A DNA stretch of 64,000 nucleotides from Bin87 sp964347975 (lineage in GTDB: Bacteria; Chloroflexota; Dehalococcoidia; Lucifugimonadales; UBA3495), in assembly GCA_964347975.1 (NCBI GenBank), contig CAYGAY010000011.1, forward strand, positions 21,030-85,029, written 5' to 3'. Of the stretch, positions 16,693 to 25,611 are shown one piece after another. Below the pieces are notes generated by a model. That model ran no database searches and had not been told where the DNA came from. It was given only the letters and a program-made list of their open reading frames with translations. The position numbers were made by a program, and so were the translations under genes. Every line of letters begins with the position of its first letter. The first letter of the stretch is position 1.

Positions 16693-17052
16693 GTGCCCAG
16701 AGTCAAAAGGGGCGTCACCAAGCGCGCCCGCCACAAGAAAATCCTGAAAGCCGCCAAGGGTTACCAGGCGTCCTCGGGGCGCAACTACAAGTGGGCCAAA
16801 GAGGCGGTTATGCACGCCTGGAGCCACGCCTACCGTCACCGGCGCCAGCGCAAGGGCGACTTTCGCCGCCTGTGGATCATCCGCATCGGCGCCGCCTGCC
16901 GCCTGCACGGCACGACTTACAGCCAGTTCATGCACGGCCTCAACGTGGCCGGCATCGAGATCGACCGCAAAATGCTGGCCGACCTCGCCGTTCGCGATCC
17001 GGACGCCTTCGAGCGGCTGGTGGAGATCGCCAGCGCCGCCACGGTTTCGTGA
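16693..17052 (+). CDS. rplT: 50S ribosomal protein L20
   Basis: This 119-residue L20 starts at GTG. MPRVKRGVTKRARHKKILK, GRNYKWAKEAV and FRRLWIIRIGAACR are the usual conserved blocks. L20 is essential for early 50S assembly and in other bacteria represses its own operon by binding the leader or the rpmI region. It closes the operon; no clear terminator hairpin was seen right after the stop. Confidence 0.97.
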   Translation: MPRVKRGVTKRARHKKILKAAKGYQASSGRNYKWAKEAVMHAWSHAYRHRRQRKGDFRRLWIIRIGAACRLHGTTYSQFMHGLNVAGIEIDRKMLADLAVRDPDAFERLVEIASAATVS

Positions 17053-17336
17053 ACCCCCGCGCCAGTTTGGTGGCATCCTAGTGAACACGGTGACGCAGAC
17101 TTTCAAAGGGCCAGCCACGCCGGTCAACGAGAGAGTCGGTTGGATAACTTCTTTCGAGGCATCTGCTATACTCCGAGCGTGGTCATTGAGACGCATTTTT
17201 ATGCTCAAGACATAGCACGAACGTTCCAAAGCAGCAACCAAATCGTGCTCAATTTAGCCCAACTTTGTAAACAGGCCCTAGCGACGGATTGCGTCCCCGG
17301 CTAATCACGAGAGCCCCTGCCACAATCGACTCCGCA
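17053..17336. other. Intergenic region with an orphan extended -10 promoter
   Basis: No gene is visible between rplT and the convergent peptidase gene. TGCTATACT at 17164-17172 is a good extended -10 element on the plus strand, with no protein downstream on that strand. It could drive a short untranslated or antisense transcript. Confidence 0.35.
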
Positions 17337-18653
17337 TCACCCGTGAAACCGCGTCAGCAGCCGGTATAGCGCCTCCGCGCCGAACTCCAGCGCGGATAGG
17401 GGCACCCGCTCGTTGGCGGCGTGGATGGTTTTGAGGAAGTCAAAATCGGTCGGCAGGTTCATGGGCATCCAGCCGTAGGTTTGGATGCCCAGCGTCGCGA
17501 AGTGCCGGCCGTCGGTGCCGGCGGGCATCAGCATGGGCACTGACACCGCTTCCGGATCTTGCTCGCCGATGATGCCGGCCAGGGTGTCGAACAGGCCCAT
17601 GTCCAAAATCCAGGGCTTGGGCTGGAAATTGATCGCCTGCAACTCAATGCTGGAGCCGGCGATGTTCTGCAATTCACCCAACAAGTCTTCGGCGGTGTAG
17701 CCCGGCAACATACGGCAGTCCAGATTGACGGTAACCTCGCTGGGTATGACGTTGGCCTTTTCGCCGCCGTTGATGATGGTGGCGTTGGCGGTGTGCCGGA
17801 ACAGCGGTTCCAGCTCGCGGCCGGCTTGCCCCATGCGCCGCAGTATCCGTCCGGTCCAGCGCGGGTTGAGCAGCAGCTGGAGAAAGGCGCCGTCCAGTTT
17901 TGGCAGTCGGGCGCTTATGGCCTCAATCATCATCCGGGTAACCGGATGGACGTGGAACGGCAACGGCTTTTTGTCCAGCTGGACCAGGAACCGGGCCATA
18001 CGGGTTAGCGCGGTGTCGCGATGCACCAGGGAGCCGTGTCCGCCGGAACCGCGGGCGGTTGCCTGAACCCGGCAGCCCTGCTTTTCGGCCACCTGCACCA
18101 TGTAGAACTTGCGGCCCCGATAGGTTTTGCTGAAGCCGCCGAACTCGCCCAGGGCGTAACGCACGCCGTCGAATAAATCGGGCCGCTCGCGAACCAGCCA
18201 GGCCGCGCCGGTGTTGCCGCCGGCCTCTTCGTCGCTGACCAAGGCGAGTATCACGTCGCCCGGAAGGTCAACGCCATGATGATGGGCGCGCATGAAGGCG
18301 TCCATCATCATGGCAACGCCGCCTTTCATGTCCAGCGCGCCCCGGCCCCAAACGTAACCATCCTGGAAACGGCCTTCAAAGGGCGGCACATCCCAGGGCT
18401 GCGCCGCGGTTGGGACCACGTCCAGATGGCCGTACAACAGCAGGGGCGGAGCGTCGCCACGACCGCACAGGCGACTGACCACGTTGACCCGGTGGGGGTC
18501 GTCGCCCAACAATTCGGCGGCAATGCCGGCGTCGGCTAGTACCTGGCCGCAGTAGGCGGCACACTCGCGCTCATTGCCGGGCGGGTTGGTGGTATCGTAA
18601 CGGATGAGCCGCTGCAACAGGTCCGCAACCGGAGGTATGGTTCCGGTTTTCAA
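17337..18653 (-). CDS. M20-family metallopeptidase
   Basis: This 438-residue enzyme is of the ArgE/DapE/ACY1/CPG2 group. Dizinc-site motifs are all present: LLLYGHLDVVP (first His and the catalytic Asp), GRGALDMKGG (bridging Asp), LVSDEEAGG (general base Glu and metal Glu) and a late His in TDGRHFATLG. The start is TTG after GGGGATAG. Substrates of such family members include acyl amino acids and dipeptides. It is the last gene of a four-gene minus-strand cluster with PAC2 and the TPP decarboxylase subunits. Fragments of a CATTCCGGC-type repeat (CGGGAATGACGGGA) lie just upstream. Confidence 0.87.
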   Translation of the reverse strand: MKTGTIPPVADLLQRLIRYDTTNPPGNERECAAYCGQVLADAGIAAELLGDDPHRVNVVSRLCGRGDAPPLLLYGHLDVVPTAAQPWDVPPFEGRFQDGYVWGRGALDMKGGVAMMMDAFMRAHHHGVDLPGDVILALVSDEEAGGNTGAAWLVRERPDLFDGVRYALGEFGGFSKTYRGRKFYMVQVAEKQGCRVQATARGSGGHGSLVHRDTALTRMARFLVQLDKKPLPFHVHPVTRMMIEAISARLPKLDGAFLQLLLNPRWTGRILRRMGQAGRELEPLFRHTANATIINGGEKANVIPSEVTVNLDCRMLPGYTAEDLLGELQNIAGSSIELQAINFQPKPWILDMGLFDTLAGIIGEQDPEAVSVPMLMPAGTDGRHFATLGIQTYGWMPMNLPTDFDFLKTIHAANERVPLSALEFGAEALYRLLTRFHG

Positions 18654-18713
18654 GGGCTATCCCCGCCGGAATGACGGGATGGCGGCGGGAATGACGGGAA
18701 GCGTCAACACAAC

Positions 18714-19610
18714 CTAGCGGGAAGCCTCGTTGTCATCGCCCAAGTCGGCGTTCAGACCTTGCAGGAACTCTTCGATGCTTGAGGGCAGCGGGGTGGTCGG
18801 CTCCGGGCGATTATCGGCGCCGTACTCGTTGTCGTACATTTCTTCGATGCGGACCAGCACGTCGCCGTCGGGCAACTGTCCATCCTTGGCGGTCAGCTCG
18901 TCGTACTGTTTCTGGCCTCGTTCCGCCTGGGCGATGTAATCCGGCAGGTCGTAAAGCCGGCAGAGCAGGCCCATCATGCGGGCCGCGCCCTGATAATCGT
19001 CGTCCAAGTTGAGATACTGGGGCAGATGCACCACGAAAGCGCGGGTCTCCAGACCCATCCTGGTGGCGGTCTCCGTGACGGTATAGGTGATGGTTGTGGG
19101 GCCTTCGTAGCTGCTGGGGCGAGCGTTGGCTATGCTGTAGTCTCGCTCCACGTTCTCGCCGGTGCCCAATCCCGATACCACCAGCGGACGGGTATGGGGC
19201 ACCATGTCGTACATCCCGCCGATCAGGGCGTACTGCTTGACGCCGAATTGCCGGATGATCTCCAGCAGGGCATCCGAGTAATCCTCGCCGTAGAGATGGG
19301 GTTCCAGCAGGTGGGCGGTCAGGATGTGCCGACCGTCCTCCGGGTTGGCATAGCGGATGATGGTGTTGGGGATGGTAACTTCACGCTGTCCGTTGACCAG
19401 ATAGGAACGAGGACGATACCGAGTGAAATCGTAGTAACGGCCCGGCCGGTGGAGACGGCCCAACTCGCGACTGCGCAGGTGCCGTTCAATGCGACCCAAC
19501 GCGAGGCTGCCCACGTTCCCCACATCGATCCAGGGCCGCAACACCGCCAGCAGATGCGGCTCGTGCAGCTCGGGAACGGGTTCGACGATGTCAAATTCTC
19601 CAATTCTCAT
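18714..19610 (-). CDS. PAC2-family protein
   Basis: This protein has 298 residues from the ATG at 19610; a TTG 39 bp upstream is also possible. It matches the PAC2 (proteasome assembly chaperone 2-like) family: PWIDVGNVGSLALGRIERHL near the N terminus, QYALIGGMYDMVPHTRP and YEGPTTITYTVTETATRMGLETRAFVVHLPQYL with the conserved His-x-Pro-x-Tyr. Bacterial members are widespread in Actinobacteria and Chloroflexota and have no settled function. It lies between the TPP decarboxylase subunit gene and the M20 peptidase gene. Confidence 0.8.
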   Translation of the reverse strand: MRIGEFDIVEPVPELHEPHLLAVLRPWIDVGNVGSLALGRIERHLRSRELGRLHRPGRYYDFTRYRPRSYLVNGQREVTIPNTIIRYANPEDGRHILTAHLLEPHLYGEDYSDALLEIIRQFGVKQYALIGGMYDMVPHTRPLVVSGLGTGENVERDYSIANARPSSYEGPTTITYTVTETATRMGLETRAFVVHLPQYLNLDDDYQGAARMMGLLCRLYDLPDYIAQAERGQKQYDELTAKDGQLPDGDVLVRIEEMYDNEYGADNRPEPTTPLPSSIEEFLQGLNADLGDDNEASR

Positions 19611-19661
19611 AACAGGGCCCACGGTAGCATTACGCCCCAACAGCGTCAAGGCAACGGCGCA

Positions 19662-20246
19662 TCACCCGATCCCCAGGTCGGCCTGCATGTCGGCCACGGC
19701 CTGGTTGCGGGTTTTACGCTGCCACTGGGGCCGGGCGTTGATGGGTTCGTTGATGATTTCGGGGTCGATTTTAAGGGCCACGAAGACGGGGCCGGGCTGG
19801 CCGAGGATCTCCTCGATCTGGCCGGCGAAGTCCTCCAGGTTGTCGATGGAGTAGGTGGCCGGATAACCGCAGCCCTGGGCCACCACGTCGTAGGCCATCT
19901 GCTCGGCGTTGGGCACGGGCTGGCCGCCGGTGGTGGCGTACACGCCATTGTCCAGCATGAAGTGGTAGAAGTTGGCCGGCGCCTTCTCGGCGATGGTGGG
20001 CAGCGCGCCCATGCCCATCAGCACGTCGCCCTCGGAGTCGAAGAGCACCACCTGCTGGTCGGGGATGGCCAGGGCCAGGCCCAGGGCGAAGGAGGCGTGG
20101 CCGCCCATGGCCGGGTCGCCCAGGGGCAGGTCCCGGTCGGGCCGGTCGCTCAGCTCCACCCAGTGCCGTCCGCCGCGCCCCGGTATCACCACCGCGTCGC
20201 CGCGATGCCTGTTGAAAATCTCCAGCATTTCCGCTGTTTTCATCAT
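19662..20246 (-). CDS. TPP-dependent decarboxylase, pyrophosphate-binding subunit (sulfo/phosphonopyruvate decarboxylase-like)
   Basis: This 194-residue protein corresponds to the C-terminal, cofactor-binding half of ThDP enzymes. The ThDP motif is present: EGDVLMGMGAL followed about 20 residues later by LDNGVYATTGGQP. Small, separate alpha and beta chains are typical of sulfopyruvate decarboxylase (ComD/ComE) and phosphonopyruvate decarboxylase-like enzymes. The substrate cannot be read from the sequence. It lies 52 bp downstream of the alpha subunit gene, with GAGGT before ATGATG. Confidence 0.8.
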   Translation of the reverse strand: MMKTAEMLEIFNRHRGDAVVIPGRGGRHWVELSDRPDRDLPLGDPAMGGHASFALGLALAIPDQQVVLFDSEGDVLMGMGALPTIAEKAPANFYHFMLDNGVYATTGGQPVPNAEQMAYDVVAQGCGYPATYSIDNLEDFAGQIEEILGQPGPVFVALKIDPEIINEPINARPQWQRKTRNQAVADMQADLGIG

Positions 20247-20298
20247 AGTTGAATGACCTCTTGCATGGTCTGTCGCGCGCTCAATGACAGAGCCGGCT

Positions 20299-20808
20299 CT
20301 ACCGGCTTACGTTGAAGCCGTGGTATTCGTCGCCCACCAGCACGGCCACCGGGCGCTTGTTCCGCTCGGCCTCGGCGAAGGCGATGGAGATGCGGTCGGC
20401 GTCCTCGTCCGATTCAACCAGGTAATAGTTGATGTTGAAGGCGTGGAGGAACCGCTCGGTGTAGAAGGCGGCGGTGTCGTTGATGACGCCGTGGCGGGTC
20501 CAGCCCCGGTAGCCTACCATCATCACCACGGGCACGTTCATGCCGATGCCCCAGCCGCGCAGGGAGTCGCCCGACTCCATCATGCCGGTGTTCTGGATGA
20601 GGATGACCGGCTTCTTGCCGCCGGCGGCCAGGCCGGCCGCGGTGGAAAAGGCGTGGCCCTCCCGGCTGACCGGCACCAGGTCCAGGCTGGGCTCCGCGCT
20701 CATCAGCACGTAGAGAAAGTTCGTCTCGCTGTCGGGCAGCCAGACCACGTGGGTAGCGCCATTCTTCTTCAACTCCGCCAGGACGGTGGCGGGACTCAAC
20801 TCGGCCAT
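20299..20808 (-). CDS. TPP-dependent decarboxylase, N-terminal (PYR) subunit
   Basis: This protein has 169 residues from ATG 20808; a GTG 9 bp upstream is possible. It is the PYR-domain half of a two-chain ThDP enzyme. THVVWLPDSETNFLY, LVPVSREGHAFSTAAGLAAGGKKPVILIQNTG and MNVPVVMMVGYRG match the ComD-type subunit, with the catalytic Glu in SREGHA contacting the ThDP pyrimidine ring. It partners the next gene downstream to form the complete enzyme. Confidence 0.8.
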   Translation of the reverse strand: MAELSPATVLAELKKNGATHVVWLPDSETNFLYVLMSAEPSLDLVPVSREGHAFSTAAGLAAGGKKPVILIQNTGMMESGDSLRGWGIGMNVPVVMMVGYRGWTRHGVINDTAAFYTERFLHAFNINYYLVESDEDADRISIAFAEAERNKRPVAVLVGDEYHGFNVSR

Positions 20809-20919
20809 GGAGGACACCTGCCTACTAATCTATGTTTGGAGCAACCGGCGCCGCCGGATTGCCGCCCACAGATATACCCGGCAGTCGGGCCGGCGTCAAC
20901 CGGGAACCCCCGGGACCTT

Positions 20920-20928
20920 TGCTATAAT
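20920..20928 (+). promoter_or_regulatory. Extended -10 promoter for the PIN toxin-antitoxin-like pair
   Basis: TGCTATAAT is a perfect extended -10 element 56 bp before the first gene of the pair. No consensus -35 is seen 17 bp upstream, as is usual for extended -10 promoters. Confidence 0.55.
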
Positions 20929-20983
20929 TGTGAACGCGAGAAGATACCTCTCAACAGCCTGCGGATAATAAGTGGAGCATCTT

Positions 20984-21202
20984 ATGAGTACTGAAAATCG
21001 TAATGGCCCTGAGGAGACCGCAGCCGCGGAACCTTTCGACCTGGCAAAGCGCATCGCCGAACTGGAAGCCCAGGGCATCGTGTCTCCCAGCAAAGGGCCG
21101 CGGGAATCCTTGTGGCAACGTCCTAATGCCAAGTGGCCCGGCGCCTTGAAGTGGTTCCTTGACCGGGAGTATCAGGATCGCCCGCGGAGTGATCAGGAAT
21201 GA
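20984..21202 (+). CDS. Small acidic protein, antitoxin-like partner of PIN protein
   Basis: This 72-residue protein starts at an ATG with GGAG upstream. The N terminus is acidic and the middle is a helix (FDLAKRIAELEAQGI), followed by WQRPNAKWPGALKWFLDRE. It has no obvious DNA-binding fold. Its stop overlaps the start of the PIN-domain gene as ATGA, the usual arrangement of VapB-VapC-like modules, so an antitoxin role is inferred from position only. Confidence 0.55.
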   Translation: MSTENRNGPEETAAAEPFDLAKRIAELEAQGIVSPSKGPRESLWQRPNAKWPGALKWFLDREYQDRPRSDQE

Positions 21203-21600
21203 CGACGCCCCGGTTGATTGCGGCCTACGCGGACACTACCGCTCTCATCCCCGTCCTCGCTGATGAAGAGCCGGTTCGAGAGGCAGTCTTGGGTCGGCTG
21301 AACCGATACCAGATACTGTTGTCGGCCAACTTGTTGGATGCAGAGGTTCGGTCGGCAGCCACTTTCTCAGGCCAGGAATTGGATATGAGTATGCTGTCCG
21401 GCATCCGCTGGATTATGCCCAACCGGCCTTTGGCCGATGAGATGGCAGCTATTGCTGACATCGCTAACTTGCCCGCCGCGCGGCTGTGGCATCTGGCGGT
21501 GGCTCTCTTTTTCGCTGAATTGGTCCCCGGACTGGTCTTTATAACCCTGGACGAGCAGCAGGAAGCCGCGGCGCGGGATTTGGGGTTAGCGGTGGAATGA
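21199..21600 (+). CDS. PIN-domain protein (VapC-like toxin)
   Basis: This 133-residue protein has a PIN-type ribonuclease fold. YADTTALIPVLADEE gives the first acidic residue, LLDAEVRSA the second and FITLDEQQEAAARDLGLAVE the last. The third position, normally Asp in an xADxxxxA helix, reads AARLWHLAVAL, with His in place of the acid, so metal binding may be altered. It overlaps the small upstream gene by 4 bp. VapC-type proteins cleave RNA; activity here is uncertain. Confidence 0.7.
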   Translation: MTTPRLIAAYADTTALIPVLADEEPVREAVLGRLNRYQILLSANLLDAEVRSAATFSGQELDMSMLSGIRWIMPNRPLADEMAAIADIANLPAARLWHLAVALFFAELVPGLVFITLDEQQEAAARDLGLAVE

Positions 21601-21749
21601 CCTCCCCGACCGGCCAGGTTCCGCACGTACATCCGGCGCCGCCCACGGCGGTTCTGCGGTGGGCGGTGCAGGGTGTTTCCCCAGAGACGCAAGTCGTGAT
21701 GCATGATTGTCCAGTATAATAATGGTACAATGCTGCACACTGATCGGGT

Positions 21750-21889
21750 TATTCTCTGCGTAGCGGAGGATAGCCCCCGGCAGGCCCCGTATAGCCGGGG
21801 AAGCACAAGCGGACTTTGAACGAGGATACCCCGCCATAGTCCTGCACGATGCCGGCAGTTCGGGGTTGGCCCCTGCGTAGCGGGGACCG
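21750..21889. repeat. Three related stem-loops, two with a CTGCGTAGCGG core
   Basis: Within 140 bp of otherwise empty sequence (21601-21898) there are three hairpins. They are TATTCTCTGC-GTA-GCGGAGGATA (21750-21772), CCCCG-TATAGC-CGGGG (21785-21800) and GGCCCCTGC-GTA-GCGGGGACC (21869-21889). The first and third share the GTA loop and the CTGCGTAGCGG core. They look like one small palindromic element in several diverged copies. Confidence 0.55.
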
Positions 21890-21898
21890 GCCCCTCTT

Positions 21899-22630
21899 TT
21901 ATGAGAGCACAACGAGACCTGGTCCGGCCGTTTGTCCTAAGCTATCCCGGCGCAGCTTGTCAGCAACAATGCGCCAGTCCTCAAAATCCGGTTTCCCCAG
22001 CAAATGGCGTCCGATTGGCGAAACCACCAAATCGGCCATCTGCAATTCCGCTATGTTGTCCCCTTTGGCCCGTAAATTCAGCGCTAGAATTCGGTCGGTA
22101 ATAGCACTGCCTGACATTCGGCCTGTCCCGTTAGCCTTCAGGTTCAACCACTCGCGTTCCAACGCCCGGTTCAACGGGGGTGAGCTACGGCTTTCCGCAA
22201 TGATTATCCCGCCATCGCGCACACTACCGATTTCTTCGCAAAACAACTCTACCAAAGCTTCAAAGCAGGTCAGGTAAAGGTCACGTCCAGAAAATTGGTG
22301 GAATGCCGGCGTATCCTTGCGTATGGCGCACGCAATCACCGAGTATTGCAGATCCCGCATCAGTGCGTTCAGACATTCGTAGAACTGACTGCGAAAATCG
22401 GCGTCTTGTAACCGTTCAAACCCCTTCCGGTTGCGGGCAATGTCCGCAGTATGCAGCACGACGTCGGTTTTCTCGAGCAACCGGCGCTTGAAGTCATTGA
22501 GCCTTTCCGTCAATGGCCCGTCGGCATAGCCTTTGTTCGCAATGATTCCACCCAATATAAAGACGGGGTAATCACTGCTGGCTGTGGATGGATTATGCTC
22601 GCCGGTCTCGTCCAAGTATAGAGTTTTCAT
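21899..22630 (-). CDS. DUF3800 domain-containing protein
   Basis: This 243-residue protein matches DUF3800: an initial YLDETGEH with the conserved Asp-Glu pair, GGIIANKGY, VLHTADIARNRKGF, a central IIIAESR strand and AELQMADLVVSPIGRHL with the conserved Asp at the end. The acidic residues are arranged as in an RNase H-like fold, and the family is often found in accessory and defence regions. A GTG start 15 bp upstream is possible. It lies between the PIN pair and the MmeI-like gene; the function is not established. Confidence 0.8.
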   Translation of the reverse strand: MKTLYLDETGEHNPSTASSDYPVFILGGIIANKGYADGPLTERLNDFKRRLLEKTDVVLHTADIARNRKGFERLQDADFRSQFYECLNALMRDLQYSVIACAIRKDTPAFHQFSGRDLYLTCFEALVELFCEEIGSVRDGGIIIAESRSSPPLNRALEREWLNLKANGTGRMSGSAITDRILALNLRAKGDNIAELQMADLVVSPIGRHLLGKPDFEDWRIVADKLRRDSLGQTAGPGLVVLS

Positions 22631-22699
22631 TCTGATCGTCCACACTGAAATTAACTATGACTATACTATTTACATGGTAGCATTTGCCGTTGCGTTATG

Positions 22700-25477
22700 T
22701 TATCCTGCCCGCTCCAGGTTCAGCGCCAGCAGCCGCTCCAGTATCTCCCCATCCGCCAGGTCGGCCGGCCAGCCGTAGGCGTCGGCTACTGCCGCGTCCA
22801 GCGCGCGGTGCGCGTGGTCCAGCCAGGTGGGACGCTGGTTGTACAGGTTGGTCAGCGTCCGCCGGCGCAGCTCCGCCGCGCTTAATCCCGCCGGATTGAG
22901 CCAGCCCTCCCGCAGCCGGTTCAGCTCGGCGGCGGCAGCGGCGATGGCCTCCCGCTGGGCGTCGGTGGGATGCGGAAAGGGGAAGGTTTCAAAGCAGGTG
23001 GTGGGCGTGTAGCGCGGGCGCGTTTCTAACTGCGTACCCATAGCGGAGGCCCATAGCATATGTACGCGGCTTTGCAGTACGCCGAAGAAGTAATCATCGT
23101 TCCTTGCGAAAACGATAATGGTGGCATCCGGCAGCACGTCGCCGTCAATCCAACGGAACATCCGGTGCCTGGATACCATGCTGGTGCCAATGTAGCGCTC
23201 TAAACCGGCCAATGCTTGCCGCATACCTGGACGGGCCTCGGCATGAATCCACCACAATTCAGCGTAACGTTTTCTCCTATTTTGAATTCTGTCCGGCTTT
23301 ACATTCGCCACAACATACTCAAAAGGCGCTTCGTACAAAGCAGCATCGGACTCTGGCATATCCGTGCCAAAGTCTATTATCCACATATTGCGAGAATGCT
23401 GATTAATGTCACGCCCTATCATCCAACGTTTGACAACATCGCTGTTAGTTTTGCCGTGCGGATTGGGCTGGGCCAATATCTCGTTTGCAACCTGCTCCGA
23501 AATTTCAAATGGGCCGACTTTCGTAGCGCCCATGAAACTAATGTTTGCATTTTCTTCCAGCGTCCGCGCCAGCGACAAATCTGCCCCCGCCGTCAAGTCG
23601 ACATTGATATTCGCAACCGCGTGATCGTCCAGACGGCGGTCGACCTCGCTCCCGTCGTCAAAACAGACGATGGAGATATGTACGGCGGCTCCCTCCAGCA
23701 CCCAATCCTTATCCGATATGGCTTCAAAAATATCCCCGGTCTCTTTGATTCGCGTCAGCACTCGGCGGTTGGACTGGAATCGTATCGCTTGCGTCGCCAG
23801 CAGGCCCGCCCGTTTCGTCGCCCCCGTTTCAATCTGCGCCCGCGCTTTCTCAAACCAGTAGCAGCACAGGTCACTGTAGTTGGGAATGCGGTTACCGTAG
23901 AGTTGATACACTGCATCCACGTAATCGTCGCCCAGCGACTCCCGGAAGGGGAAGTGTCCCAAAAACGGCGGGTTGCCCACGATGAACTCCGCCGCCGGCC
24001 ATTCGGGTTCCTTCGGATGCTCCGGGTCCGTCAAGTCCAGTATGGCGTCGGTCTGCCGGATGGTGTTCAGCGGGGTCAGAATGGGACGCTGCGTGTAGGG
24101 GAAGCCGTTGGCCTGGTGCCACTGGATGTAGCCGATCCACAGGGCGGTGCGGGCCAGTTCCGCCGCGTAGTGGTTGATCTCCATTCCCAGCATCTGGTCG
24201 GGCTGCACCATTGGTAAAGCGTCCTGCGGCGTCCGGCCGGGCCAGCCCTGGGCGGCGGCGAAGTCAATCACCTCCCGCTCCAAATCCAGCAGCGACCGCA
24301 GGGCGATGTACAGGAAGTTGCCGCTGCCGCAGGCCGGGTCCAGCACGGTGACCGAGGCCAAACGCCGGCGGAAGGCTTCCAGGCGTTGCTGCGCCCGCTC
24401 ATCCTGAACCTGTGGTTCGACAATCTCACCATGAGCGGCGAGGTCAGCAAGCTCACCCTCCAGCAGCCCCTCAATCTCCCGCCGCGCCGCTTCCCATTCC
24501 CGGCGCAGGGGCGTCATCACCACCGGCTCCACCACCAGGGCGATATCGTCCGCGCCGGTGTAGTGGGCTCCCGTCTGGGCCCGCTTGGAGGCGTCCAGGG
24601 CCCGCTCGAACAGCGTGCCGAATATGGACGGCTCGATGTCCCGCCAGTTCTTTTCGCAGGCTTCCCCCAGCCGTTGCAGGGCTGCCGTGCTCAATTCAAC
24701 AGTGTCTATCACGTTGAACAGGTCGCCGTTGAAGTGGGCGATTTCGTCCGCGCCGGAAAACCCGCCGGTGGCCATCTGGGCGAACAGGCTGCGGATGGCC
24801 CGGTCGAACCGCGCCGGGTCGCGGTAATGCTGCTGTACGATGCGGGTGAACAGGCCATCGGGGAGCAGGCCCGCGTCCTCGGAATAGAGACAGAACACCA
24901 GCTGGTTGAGGTAGCGGGCCAGCCGCTCGGGATCCTCGTTGCGCTCTTCCATATCTTCCACGATGGACTGGAACAGGGCGGCCGTTTCCCGCGTCACCGC
25001 GTCCACCGACCGCAGCCGCTCCCGGAAACGGTGGGGCGCGAAGAACGCGTCCCGCACCAGGCCCAGCCGCTCCGGGTGTTCCAGCTCGGATACGCCGATG
25101 TCGTACCGGGCCGTTTCCATGCCCGGGAAGTTGGTCTGGATGCGTATCGTCTGGAAGGACGACACGATGAGCAGTGGCGGCGTCTTCAGATGGACCTGGT
25201 AGCGGAGCAGCTGGTCGAAAGCCCCGTCCAGCTGGGCGTCCCGTCCCTTGAACTCCCAGCCGAAGCGCTCCTCAAAGTAGGCGTCGGCGAACCCGCCCGG
25301 GACCGCCTTCTCAAAGGTGAAGGCCTCGGGATCCCCATAGGCCGCCGGCGCCGGATGGCCAGCCAGTCCGCACAGGTCGTTGAAAAAGGACTGCGCCCCC
25401 TGCCGCTCGCCAAAGCCGGCGTCCCGCCAGCGGGCGATGAACTCCGGCGGGGTTATGGTCGGCAGTTGCGGCGTCAT
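22700..25477 (-). CDS. MmeI-like (type IIL) restriction-modification enzyme
   Basis: This 925-residue single-chain enzyme has the MmeI-type domain order. The N-terminal nuclease has Asp65 and WEFKG (Glu75-x-Lys77) of a PD-(D/E)XK site. A helical spacer is followed by an adenine-methyltransferase core with DPACGSGNF (380-388) for AdoMet binding and NPPF (502-505) as the catalytic motif. Residues about 610-830 form a target-recognition domain ending RYTPTTCFETFPFP, followed by a C-terminal helical part. Such proteins both cut and methylate DNA, modifying one strand. No separate restriction gene is needed or seen. Confidence 0.88.
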   Translation of the reverse strand: MTPQLPTITPPEFIARWRDAGFGERQGAQSFFNDLCGLAGHPAPAAYGDPEAFTFEKAVPGGFADAYFEERFGWEFKGRDAQLDGAFDQLLRYQVHLKTPPLLIVSSFQTIRIQTNFPGMETARYDIGVSELEHPERLGLVRDAFFAPHRFRERLRSVDAVTRETAALFQSIVEDMEERNEDPERLARYLNQLVFCLYSEDAGLLPDGLFTRIVQQHYRDPARFDRAIRSLFAQMATGGFSGADEIAHFNGDLFNVIDTVELSTAALQRLGEACEKNWRDIEPSIFGTLFERALDASKRAQTGAHYTGADDIALVVEPVVMTPLRREWEAARREIEGLLEGELADLAAHGEIVEPQVQDERAQQRLEAFRRRLASVTVLDPACGSGNFLYIALRSLLDLEREVIDFAAAQGWPGRTPQDALPMVQPDQMLGMEINHYAAELARTALWIGYIQWHQANGFPYTQRPILTPLNTIRQTDAILDLTDPEHPKEPEWPAAEFIVGNPPFLGHFPFRESLGDDYVDAVYQLYGNRIPNYSDLCCYWFEKARAQIETGATKRAGLLATQAIRFQSNRRVLTRIKETGDIFEAISDKDWVLEGAAVHISIVCFDDGSEVDRRLDDHAVANINVDLTAGADLSLARTLEENANISFMGATKVGPFEISEQVANEILAQPNPHGKTNSDVVKRWMIGRDINQHSRNMWIIDFGTDMPESDAALYEAPFEYVVANVKPDRIQNRRKRYAELWWIHAEARPGMRQALAGLERYIGTSMVSRHRMFRWIDGDVLPDATIIVFARNDDYFFGVLQSRVHMLWASAMGTQLETRPRYTPTTCFETFPFPHPTDAQREAIAAAAAELNRLREGWLNPAGLSAAELRRRTLTNLYNQRPTWLDHAHRALDAAVADAYGWPADLADGEILERLLALNLERAG

Positions 25478-25611
25478 GTCAGCGCATCCTCCACCGGAAA
25501 GTTATCATTCGCCAACCGGGGCGGCAACCTCGTATAATGCTTCCGCTGGCCGCGCCGGTACTACCAACCCTGAATCGTCCCGACTGAACACATCCGGAGA
25601 GAGGTGTAACC

